From Guyanagaster necrorhizus (lineage: Eukaryota > Basidiomycota > Agaricomycetes > Agaricales > Physalacriaceae): a stretch of DNA of 64,000 nt. How positions within the stretch are numbered: position 1 is the stretch's first letter; the number at the start of each line of letters is the position of its first letter. This document shows positions 52,601 through 64,000 of the stretch, piece by piece. The DNA lies in contig NW_025064881.1 in the NCBI RefSeq assembly GCF_019112545.1, forward strand, positions 718,591-782,590, in the 5' to 3' direction. A program made the position numbers and the translations under genes. The notes under the pieces are model-generated. The model had not been told where the DNA came from. It searched no databases and worked only from the letters and a program-made list of their open reading frames with translations.

Positions 52601-55600
52601 AGGCTGGACGAGCTGGATATCATGGTCCGAAAGATGGTCCCGAACCCGTTCCTCCAGATGAGTCTCCATCCGCCACGAGGACACCTGACTCCTGTCTTCG
52701 ATAAGTAACCGCGATGATTTCGCCAGCTTCGATACAGATGGTCCAGCGAGAATGACATGTGGAGGAACAAAAAAGCCCGCTGCTTTCATCTGGAAACTCA
52801 AAGAGATAGCACTTAGAGAATCAATTCCAAGTTCTAGTGTCGTCGTGTCGGCATTCATGGCGTCGACGGGAACCCGTGTGATGCCACTGACGATGTTGCA
52901 TATCTCTTTCTCGAGAGTCGTAAGAGGACGCGAGACAGACGGCTGTTCACTCGGATCACCGAGAATCACCAAAGGAGAATGAATGAACACATGCTTCAGG
53001 CGCTTATGATCTACCTGCGAAGAGAAAACGTTGGCAAGGGGGATAAAGTCCAAGGGTATTATCTTGTCGGGAATTAAATGCCGGGAGAGTCGGCTTCGAC
53101 AAGCAGAGTGTATAGCTCGTGCTAGTGTCGCATCTGTCATGCAGACATTCGGTAAGGACCCCAGAAATGGGTCGGCGTTCATTGAACGCGATATGAAGGA
53201 GACAACATATGTCTGTAATCCCTCCGGGTGATCAAGTGCTAGTGTGTGCACATTCAAACCCTGCTGAGCTAAAGAAGAGACCGCCTCAGAAATCTCGGCA
53301 AGGTCGAGCTTTCGCCCCCGCAAGAACACTTCATTACGACGAAACAAGTCAACCGACTATCAAAGGCAGGTTAGGAAGGTGACCACAGGAGGAAAACTGC
53401 AGCATACTTCATCAGCTCTTACACGAGCTATGGAGCCTGTTCTGAGGATGGGTCCATAGGGGGTGTTGAGAACAAACCGTCCCACCAAACCCGGCAGGTG
53501 GCCAGGACATACTGACTTTCCGGACAAATATAATTCCTAACTATGATGAGCAGAGGCATATGATAGCTTGAGAGAGAACGCACTCCCTCTTCACCCCGAA
53601 GTGTGGGTTGCATAGATTTGGCGTGGAGGATGAGAGCCGTATAGTTTCCGAGAATGTTGCCCACATTCCAGTTTGTTGTAGTGGAGCAGTACTTGCCCAA
53701 AAAGCAGATACCCGCTGTTTCTGAAGACACGAGAGTCAGTTAGGGAGAGAGCACAATTAGGATCAGATAAGGCTCACCACTCAGTCCAAATGCCTGATCG
53801 AGTGGTTAGAATGTGTCAAAATGCATTAATGTACAAACTTACCGACAGAACAGTCAGATCGGATGATTCAGTCCATTCATCCAGGAGCGGAGAATGCGAC
53901 AAGTGGCCTTTTAAGGGAGAAAATGAGGACAGAGACGCATAAATGTCCGGTGTACTAACCAGTCAAGATCGTGCACCGTAATCTGGGTACATCGCAGGGC
54001 CGCACACCTTTTCGCTCTAGCCAAGCGGGGAGTAAACTACGAGAATAGATAAGTTTAGGCATCAGACAACAAGGTCTACTTACATAGCATGGGTGACACC
54101 GGTGTTATTTAGGATCGTTGGACAATCGTCCTGTAAAAGACCGCGCGGAACACTTGTTATGGTCATCCCGGTACGAAATGGCAATAAGAGCTCGAGGAGA
54201 TGTCCATCGCACGCTGACTCAGTTGTCAACAAGCATGAATTGATAAAGACCTGTCTCCTTACATAGCGGTAGCCAGCTCAGGAAATCTCCTGCGTCGTTG
54301 AGCGAGTGGTGTAGGTGGAGCTTGTAGGCGCATGCTTCGACGGAAGCAACCACGCTACTCGAGGAAACAAAACAAGGGCGAGAGGTGCTGAGGTGTCCGT
54401 CTCCAAACATTACTATGATAGTAAGTCAAAATAGATGTCATGATTGACAACCACTGTATATGGACTCACTGCAAGTAACTTCGGGGGCTGTATATGCTGG
54501 TGCGGATGCAGGGTAGCGAGAAACTTGCTGCGCGTGGCGCGCGTCATCGATATCAATAATCTTTGCGGGCTCAATAGAAACAAAGTCTTCCGCACAGCTC
54601 GCCACAGTGAAAACTAGAGTAGCACCTCCAGCGCGGAATAATAACCTCTTGCGAAAGGCAGGAATCTCATACCCAATCGGAAGATAAATCTGTTACATGC
54701 TTCTAAGGTCAATGTGTTTAGTCACAGAACAAGTACTTACAGAACCAGACTTCAGTATCCTGACATTTGAACGTCAGTCGCAATCGTATCTAACGACAGT
54801 CAGAACGCACCCGAACTGATAAGCGAACAATGCATGACACTGGGGCATACACAATGCAATAACACCAGGATATGTGGTTCCCCGACGAATCCAATTAGCG
54901 ATGCGGTTGGAGGCCTAGAACGCAATTAATGAATAAGTCGCAGTCCGCGATCTACCTTCGACGAACCTCGTCAAGTTCTCTGAAAGTCCACGTGGAGTGA
55001 GGGCCTTTCTTCGCTTTATAAATAGACACAGCAATGTCATCTGGGGAGGTGAGTGCGCGCTTCGCCAGCCAATGGACGGGCTCAAAACCGGATGAACTGG
55101 AGGAGGTTGGAAAGGGAATCGACTTCAACACAGAGAGATGGTGCTCCTTCAGGCCAAGCGATAGCTTTGAAAGCGGTCTGTCCAAGGCTTCTAACATGAC
55201 TGTCAACACCGCACTGAACTGATCTGCTAGTAGTTTCACTTGTTTGGAAGCCCTGTTGCTTGATCAGAAGGTCATACCGGGGGTAAGGGTGGCACGTACA
55301 TAAAGTCGCTACTTCCTAGAACATTCACAACCACTTTATCAGCTGTGACGGCGACATTAACTGCCAGAGGGTGCTCCACGCCGAGACTTGCGATGTCAGT
55401 GCAGTCAGTCCATAAGCTTTGAGCAGTCTGTGGGTTGCCTTCTTCATCCACAGAATATATGACAAAGATTGCTGGAAAAACTGGCTGGCGAACTGGCTTC
55501 TGAAGTATTCGACGAACTCGCTGCAGTGAAACAAATCTGTGGGTTACACACTTTGTAGATAGGCTGGAGATAGCACTGATGAGGCTTCGAGGGGAGGAAT

Positions 55601-58600
55601 TTCCAGTGACGTTCGCTGCGACTGGAGTGGTAGTTATCAAAGGCGCTATTGCACTCGCTAGCTTGGCATTTCCTACGCGGAGGGAGAGCGTTTCTCCGAA
55701 GACAACCTTATCTGTTCGAAGGTACGAGGATAGAATAAAGGACCACGCTGCTTGTAAGACATGGCTGATAGAGGACTGCACCTCATTCGCAGCAAAGGCA
55801 AGGGCAGTTCTGTCAGGTTCGAAGGAAGCAGCATAAAAGCGAGTTTTGCGACCACAATCCTCGTGAGAGGACAGATTTGGCCAGAGATTGGCATGCTCGT
55901 CTGCAAAAGGACTTAGAACATCTTGCCAGAATGCGTCAGACGTTTTCGGATCCGTGTTGCCAGACACCAGTGACAGAGCGCTTGATAGTTGGAGGCGGGG
56001 GGTGAGATCGCCTCCTTGATAGGCAGTCTGTACATCAGCCAGGAGATACCCAATGGCATCCGCGTCGTACAGCGCATGATGGATGCTCAACATCAGCCAA
56101 GATTGAGTATCGTTGTCCGTTTCGAAGATAGTCAGCGACCAAGGTGGAAGCTGCGACCCGATTCGGGACACAACGATGCTCCGAGCAATCTGTTCTGCAT
56201 CATTATTTATGTTCCGCCTATTGCATCGCTGGTGAGTAGCATGAACGAGCGGCTGCTGTAGGAGAGCTTGGATAAACACCCTGACATTAACGAGTCAGCG
56301 ATGCAACCACAAAGGAAGGAGTAGCACCAACGGTGAAGAGGTCGAATCGCCACCGGCTACAGAATAAGCAGCTGCAGGGAGAAAAACAATCCTTAGGGCC
56401 TCCGTGCAGGTCGCAACGTTCACCCATGCCTCTAAGAGTTTGTCTAAATCGACAGCCCTGCCGAACGAAAACAGTCGATGGGACCAATACGCCGCTTCGT
56501 GTTTGATTGTTTCACCTAACATGCCTTCTTGTACTATGCAGAGCTACTCGTAAGTTCACCATAATCAGTTGATTGGCGGATGAAGCTTACAGGGTGTGCA
56601 CGGGAGGATGCGCTCCACACCTTGAAGACTACTTTGCACACGTGGTCGCCATAGCGAGTCGAACTCTTTGAACCATGTACATATGGGCACTGAGTTGGGA
56701 AGTTCGTCCGATTCGCTAGAGAGGATCATTCTAGCCAGTTGCTTGGTGGATGGATGGCGTAGAATGTCACTGACAGCAACGGGAAGACCTGATCCACGAA
56801 GGCGCGAAGCCAGCTGAACTGCACGGATCTGCTACATTTAGCTGCATACAAAAAGCAGCGATATGGACTCACCGAGTCAATGCCTAGCGCAGCAAAACGG
56901 GTGGTTTTGCTGATAGAATCAACTGGTGTATCTGTGAGGTCCGACAGCACAGTCCTGATCTTCTCCTCGCCGTTAGACCAAGTTTTGTCGCCGTCGTCGC
57001 CCATCGCAACGGCAATGACTGATTCCCACGCTGAAATATCCATCGAAGCATAATATTCTCCGAGGGCTGCTCTATCTATCTTATTAGACGCAGTATGTGG
57101 AATGTGTTGGACCACCACAATAACGCTGGTTAAGCGGTATTAGTCAACAGATATCAAAGGGTATAGTCAACGCACTTCGGATGCATGAAGACGGGTAACG
57201 ATAACTCTGCATGCCTCCTAGCAGCACAGGCAATGGCGACGGCTTCTTGGTTAGTGCATACTTTTCCATCGTTGTCAAGGCTGGGTGCGGAGATGAAGGT
57301 ACAGACAACCTTTTGAGGACGACTATGTGTAATTCGCTTAGCACGTGAAGGATTGATGTGCGATTCAAACTTACTCGGGTCTGGAAAGTAGCATCGTAGA
57401 TGCTTCCCTTGCAAGAAGGTGACAAGAACCTAACGCTGCACTAATTTCGGACAGTTCGACTCGGATACCTGGTAGATTATTGAGATACACATTCGTGACA
57501 GCATAAGAAGGGAAACGCACCACCTAGCTTTACCAAATCATCATTTCGACCAACAAATTCACATGTACCATCGTGAAGGAACTACAGCAGATGTCAACAA
57601 TATGTATGTTTTTGGTTGCACAGAACGTACGCGAACGATGTCCCCAGTCAAATATATCTTCCCAGCGATAGGATGATTGATGAACTTCTTCAAAGTCATT
57701 TCAAGCTGATTGTGATATCCACGAGCATTTTGATGACCACCCAGAGCTGCGGCCAAGAATGATAAGTCGGTTGAAATCGCGAAGCGGAGACAGGCGCTGT
57801 ACCCAGTTCGCCCACAGCGCCACGAAGCAGAACACGTTCATTCTTGACGGCAACGCAACTGACAGTCGGGAGAGGAAGGCCAACATTCGGTGCTTTGGTT
57901 ATCTCATTCGACCGAAAACGACGATCTGTCTTACTGTTAACAATCTTGAAGCCCACAACTTCAGAATGCCTTACATGTCGCGATTATAGTGGCTTCCGCC
58001 GGACCTGAAAAAATATTGAGAACAGAAGAATATGACCGTGCAGATTGCATACCGTATGTGTTCAGTGATACTGTTCCCGGTCGGGACCAGGCATCTGCTA
58101 CAGTATCGGGCAACTTCTCTCCGATACTAATTAGGCTTTCAAGCGAGTTACAGGCATTCAGTGTGGATTGCGCCATAAAGGCCGGAGTCAACTTGATTAC
58201 ACTATTCGTCAGCCATCAGACATGTCCATAAAAGAAACGGCGTACGAATGCGTGCGTTGCTTGAAAACTATTTACAACATCCGCAAACTGCCCGACAAGG
58301 ATGTCTTTGCTGGAAGAGCAAAGTGTCCCGCATGCCTTTCCCAGAGCGTAGAAAACATCGAGTATCTTTGTTCTTTCAGTTAAGTTTGTAGTGATAACAT
58401 AGCGTTACTCACTGAGACGTCAAACCTAGAAGGCAAATGTTAGAACAATTGAAATTATCGCTGGAATTTCTACGCCTACGTGTATGCAGAGAAATTCAAA
58501 CAACGAACACCAGTAGAGTTAAATGGAATCACTTCTTGCAACACTGTTAGAGCCTGCACCGCCGCTCTGTGTTCGATCGGTACGCCCTGACAGATATACG

Positions 58601-61600
58601 ATGAGCTATGGACATTGAGTGTCAGAGGAAGCAGCAAACCTTCGGGGCTCCGGTAGTACCACTTGTCCAGATTAGATACGCTAAATGGGCTGAGCTGATG
58701 TCGACGACCGGCACATTTTCAGGTTCGTTGAGTAATCGTATGTCATTAAGAGCTAAAAGATCCAGCCCTTCGGGAATAGCCGTCCGTAACTCGCGGCATG
58801 CCTCCTGATTTGGAACCAGCACGACCGGCCCTCCAGCTCGAAGAAACAAGTCTTTCTTCCGTAACTCTGGAGCAGCATGGTCCACCGGACACCAGCAACC
58901 TCCGGCCTAGATAGGGCATCAGATGAAGTGAGACAAGAACGACTATGAATCAACGAACTTTAACCACACCGAGAATGGCGACATAGAGTTCGGGACACTT
59001 TTCCATGCACAGAGGAATTAGTATGTCGTAGAGTTCGCCATAAGTCTTGACCAGGTGATGCGCCAGCTGGTTCGCTCGACGATCAAGCTCACCATAGGTC
59101 CAGCGTACGTCCATTTCCTGGTGCATCAAGTCAGCTTTGAACCATACGGCTAGGGCGTCGGGTTGTAACCGGGCATTTTGTTCGAATTCATGATGGATGA
59201 GAGTCGAAGGCAACACGGGCTGGAGTGTGGGTATAGGATTGATGGAAGCCTGCAACTCGTGTCGAACACTAGATGTAGCATGCAAAAAAGGCAAGTCCGG
59301 TGGCCTGTCTAGGATATTGCTGAGGATATCATCAAACTGTTGTAACATGGCCTCGCTAGCTGTAGGAATGAGAACGTTGTTCGAGCACGTTGCTCGGAGA
59401 CGAATCAAGTCGCTTTCCTCGGGCCAGATTTCAAGGACGACGGCGAACTAGGATACTTTTGTCAACTCACATAAAAATGATGCTAAATTTTAGCATTACC
59501 TCCGTGGCCATGGCCGGATATGTCACTGATGTCCATAGCTCTGTCTGAGATGCTCCCTGTCCGAACTGCTGCAAAGCAACTGTAGTATCGTAGATGATAC
59601 CATTGGTACCACTCAAAACAGTGACAGGAGGGTGGCGCTTGATAAGACTGTCAACATTACTCCGTACCAAGCGAGACAAAAGGTCGCGCGTAGTAGCTCC
59701 CGTAACATTGCGAACGCGCACGGGTACCGCCGTAAACATGGGACCGACAGTGTGCTCGAGAGATTCGGAAGTACGTCCGCCAACGATGCTACCGAAAACA
59801 ATGTCCTCAGCGTCGGACTCAGAGTAAGCAAGCTACCCAAAAATCAATAGAAGGCAAGCAGTGTTAAAAATATAGCGCACCAAAATGCTAGCCCACGCAG
59901 CTTGTACCACAGCTAATGGCGTCACGTTGAGCTTTCGAGCCTTGCGAGCGAGGTCAGACATAGACGTCGATGACATCACCGTCGACACATGGAATCCTTT
60001 CTGCTTAGCGGACTGGCGAAGGCCCGTGAGATCGGGGAAAGAGTCAGGGGTGAAATCTAGTTCAGTAGTCAATATGTGAACAATGCTAACGTCTCGAACG
60101 GGTCACCTTTGAGCTCCTCGACCCAATAATCATTACACGCGTCCATATCAGCATTGAGAACATCAATAATGGCATTCTTGAAGTCCTCCCGAGGGACAGC
60201 CGCGCAGGGATCGTGATACAAAGCAGCGAGTTCCTCAAGCATGAGTGCAAGTGAAGCGCCGTCTATGATCCTTGCTAAGTGTATGACAGATGTATAACGC
60301 GGAGAAAAACTCACCGAAAAGCGCGTGGTGAAGGGTTAGCACAAACCTGACATCAGACGAGTCAGTATTGTGCATTAGTGCCACTGCCCATGGGTCACGA
60401 AGCGACAGATTTCGAGGCGTGCGCTCAACATAGTCTTCTACCAGCATGTCCACATCCCCTCCCGATTCCTCAATCCAACAAAAGTTACATTCTTCACCAG
60501 AAACCAATGCAAATGGACTAATGGTACTGTTATCGATCAAGATGAATGAAGTGCGCAAGATGGCATTTCGGTGAACCACGGCTTCCCATGCCTGCTTGAA
60601 GCGATTCGAATCAACTCCCTGTGTGAGGGTATAAACCGAATGATTGATGTAACCGGATTGTCCCTCAGAACGTAGGTATAAAGCAAGCAAACTGGCTTGC
60701 ATAGGTGTAGCCGGCATGATCCGGGCCATGTGGCCGTGTTCTTTCCATACAGCTGCACCAGCCTCGGCTGCGAACTGCTCCAAAATTTCAACGTGCTTCG
60801 TAGGAACATCGGTATCGGCGTCTTGGTCTTGACTCTCCATGATCCTCCGAGCAAGATACACAGGTGTTGGGTTTTGCAGCTGAGAGAAAATCCCAAATGA
60901 GCTGACGCGTCAAGAAAAAAACCTGACACGAACCACATCAAGAATGGCTAAACTTTTCAAACCGGCCTCGCGAGCAAGGGTCAAGAAACGAACACCGCGC
61001 AGGGAGTCAATGCCGAGGGCGATAAAGCTACTGTTAAGCAAAACAGAGGTCTCTTCGAGTTCTGCGGTCTCCGCCACAAGCTTAACAACAGTCTTCAGGA
61101 TCTCAGGATCTATATCACTTCCAGCATCTTCCTTGACCTTAGCAATGGACTGAGCCTCTGAGAAGAATGCCGCCACAAGTTTCGCTATAGCTCGACGATC
61201 TGCTTTTCCAGCCGTCGACTTGGGTGTTGTCTGTGCAAGAAAATAGCTGACAGGTCGCATATGTGCAGGAAGCCGAGCTTCAGCGACGCGTCTCACTTCG
61301 TCTATAAGACTCTTTTCTTCCGGCGTAATTAGGGCAAGAAGCTGTTCGACGCCGGAGTCAGACTTGTGAACAACCGCGTGTGCTGACTGAACACCAGAGA
61401 CGGCGGATAATATGGCTTCGATCTGCAAAAGACCGTTAGTCCTGGCCAGGTAGAACATTATGTCATATACAGACCTCTCCTAATTCCACACGCCTGCCAC
61501 TAAGCTTTACTTGGTCCATTCCCATGCGTCCAAGGTATTCGATTCCAGACCATTCACCTACATCGTCGATTACAACACGAGCGCGATCACCTGTGCGATA

Positions 61601-64000
61601 CACGCGTCCAACAGCATCAATTTCTATGAATGCACGGGATGTTTGCTCTGGCATGTTCAGATATCTAGAGCTCACTTTGAAATACAAGCAAACCGACGGA
61701 GAATATGGACATACCCTTTCGCCAGCTGAGGACCTCCTAAGCCCAGCTCTCCCGGAAACCCAAGCGGCACAAGTCTGGGTTCAGTAGGATGCAAGATCAT
61801 CATGGAGGCAGTGGATATAGGCGACCCAAGGCGTGAGCCAGATTCATTACGGGGATGAAGACGCAGTGTCACGTTGATGGCAGCCTCCGTCGGACCCTGA
61901 GCAACTGGATTAGCCTGGGTATCTCCCCTGGTGAAAAGAGGACTCACATAAGCATTGCACAGGACATATCCCTGGTCTGGTTTGCTAAATGCTTCGATGA
62001 CACGCTCGGAAAGGCGTTCACCCATGGTCCAAAGCTCGAACGACGGCCCTATGCGTTCAGGACGTAGCATAGCCGCAAAGCTTGGAGTGGCCATCATATG
62101 AGAGCAGTTGAGCTCTGATAGAACAGCTTCCGGATTCGTAAGCAGACGTTGACGATTTGCGGCGCATATCGTCGTGCCGGATGAGAAATTCATAAATGTC
62201 TCCATAAGAGACTAGAGAGGATGAGTGCGAGAGGACAATAGAGAGTTGAAATAACTTACAGGGTCAAAAGTTGCAGCAGCAAACTGGAACCATCGGGTTC
62301 CTGGAGGAAGAGCACGAACCGCAAGATGAGAAGAGATTGAGCACGCCGCTGCCAAATGGGTAATCTGAACACCTTTGGGTTTCCCCGTCGAACCGGAGGT
62401 GAAAAGAACTACCAGAAAGTGAAGAAGTTATTCTATATATTTTGGATTTGTTACGCACCATATGCCAGATCTGATTCGCAGGGAGGTTCCCATTCCAGAG
62501 GTGCTTCTGCGGGTGCACACGCAGATGCTACATCTACCCAGTGCACGTCCTCGATAGCATCCATCCATTCAGGACGGAATCCCATCCCAAGAACAACTGG
62601 TGCACCAACGTCCCGAACCAATTCCAAGATACGCTCAACTGGAGCAGTATCTAGACCCGGAAGAGGTGAAAACGCACAACCAGCACGTAGAACTGATATG
62701 TATCCGACATACAGCTCCGGAGAAGGAGGTACTGCCAATGGGATAATGCTCTTTCTCTCATGGACGAAATGATGCAGAATCCGGGCAATCGTATAGGACC
62801 GCTGGTCCAATTGGCGGTAAGATATAGCACGACGAGGAGCATTTTGAACATCCAAAAAATCAACGGCCGTTGCATCTGGATTAGCAGCGGCTTTCTGGAG
62901 GAATGCACCGTGGAGAAGAGCAGGCCGTTCAGCTGAAAACGGGTAGGCCTGCGGCGGATGATTCACGAGAGAAAGTTCGTCATCGTTGGTACAGAAAACA
63001 GCAGTACCGCTTTCTTGGGTATACAAGTGCAGCAATCGCCATGCTAGAGAATTTGGAATATGCTTTTCGGAGAACTGGAGGACAAGAGACGAGGATCTGA
63101 TTTGGAGATGGAATAATACGTGTGCAAGGGTCTGCCAAAGCACGTGAGTGTGTGAATTATCGTCGGGAGCACAGTTGCTCACCTTGGGTTCCGACGACGA
63201 CGACGACGACGATGATAATTGAACCTCGACAGCCTCCAGTCCGGTCACCTGGGAATTCCGGAGAGTGATGACACTCTCTGTTGAATCTTGCTCGTCTTTT
63301 CCCTCTGCGATAACACAAGCATCGTCTTGAAACCGAAACGCAAACTCGCCGGTCGTCCCTATCAGCGTGCGTACAACAGCAGCGAAAGCCAAAACATCCG
63401 CTGACGAAGAAGCAGAAATGTTCAGTTTGATGACAGTGGTCGGGTCTTGGGCGCCGCCAACGACAGAAGGGAAGAAACACGGAACACGGGTTGGGGGCAA
63501 GGCGCGCACTGGCTCTTCTGGCGACAAAGAATCCATCTTGACGTATACCACCTTCAGTACGTCCTGGACTCTCTGACTGTGCTGTTTTCGGGGGCTTTTT
63601 TTCTTTCGATAATTCAAGCATACGCATCTTATCAGATAATTTTTTGGTCTAATCTTGGCCTGCGTCATCGAATTGGACCTATCTGATCTTATCAGATACT
63701 TTCGGCTTCCGGGATTCTTTCAATTCCAAATTTCCGAAGAACTTACGTTCCAGAATACATTCTATCGCCATCTGTATAAAAACCATGCGGTCCTTCACTT
63801 CTGGAGAGCTATAAACATGCGCTGTACTCGTCCTACTAACCAATGATATTCACAAGAATCACAACTTTGGAGACATGACCTTACGGTCCCATTCTAGTTC
63901 CTTACAGGTAAGAAGTATCAAACAAACCACACGACTCCTAGCCCTGTGGTTATGCCCTGATATCTACATGCGGATCATTCAAGGCTCAATGAACAGCCAT

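Overview
The window looks like genomic DNA from a filamentous basidiomycete, probably a plant-litter or wood-decaying agaricomycete. The evidence is many short (about 50-60 bp) GT-AG introns, F-box proteins of the basidiomycete type, a DUF6534-type membrane protein, a secreted GH7 cellobiohydrolase, a microsomal P450 and a very large siderophore-type peptide synthetase. No prokaryotic signals, rRNA, tRNA or CRISPR were seen.

Positions 1 to about 22,865 are an AT-rich, strongly CpG-depleted transposon island. It holds a chromodomain Ty3/Gypsy element (4577-20880, minus orientation) with a second, related Gypsy element (9873-18038, minus orientation) inserted in its gag region. Both have equal-length LTR pairs, and both are broken. 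A solo LTR with a perfect target-site duplication lies at 939-1413. Around it is a decayed copy of the sequence now found upstream of the P450 gene (about 26,480-26,910). Differences between copies are dominated by TG/CA changes at former CpG sites. This decay appears to enter the first host gene remnant, which straddles the island edge (about 22,640-23,340).

Positions 22,865-47,383 are normal gene-rich DNA: a P450 (minus), an F-box protein (plus), a partly duplicated and broken 2OG-Fe(II) oxygenase (plus), an AlkB-like 2OG-Fe(II) dioxygenase (plus), two tandem NAD(P)-dependent reductases (minus), a DUF6534-like membrane protein (plus), a second F-box protein (minus), an aldo-keto reductase (minus) and a GH7 cellobiohydrolase without a cellulose-binding module (minus). 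These look like independent accessory genes rather than one pathway.

Positions 47,384-63,536 (minus) are one intron-rich nonribosomal peptide synthetase with the order A-T-C-A-T-C-A-T-C-T-C-T-C, the layout of ferrichrome-type siderophore synthetases. The third adenylation domain is degenerate in its ATP-binding and catalytic-lysine motifs. The promoter carries three exact matches to the iron-responsive GATA-factor consensus ATCWGATAA, 93-163 bp upstream of the start. The usual partner genes (ornithine N5-monooxygenase, N-acyltransferase) are not in the window. They could lie beyond its right edge, where a divergent open frame begins.
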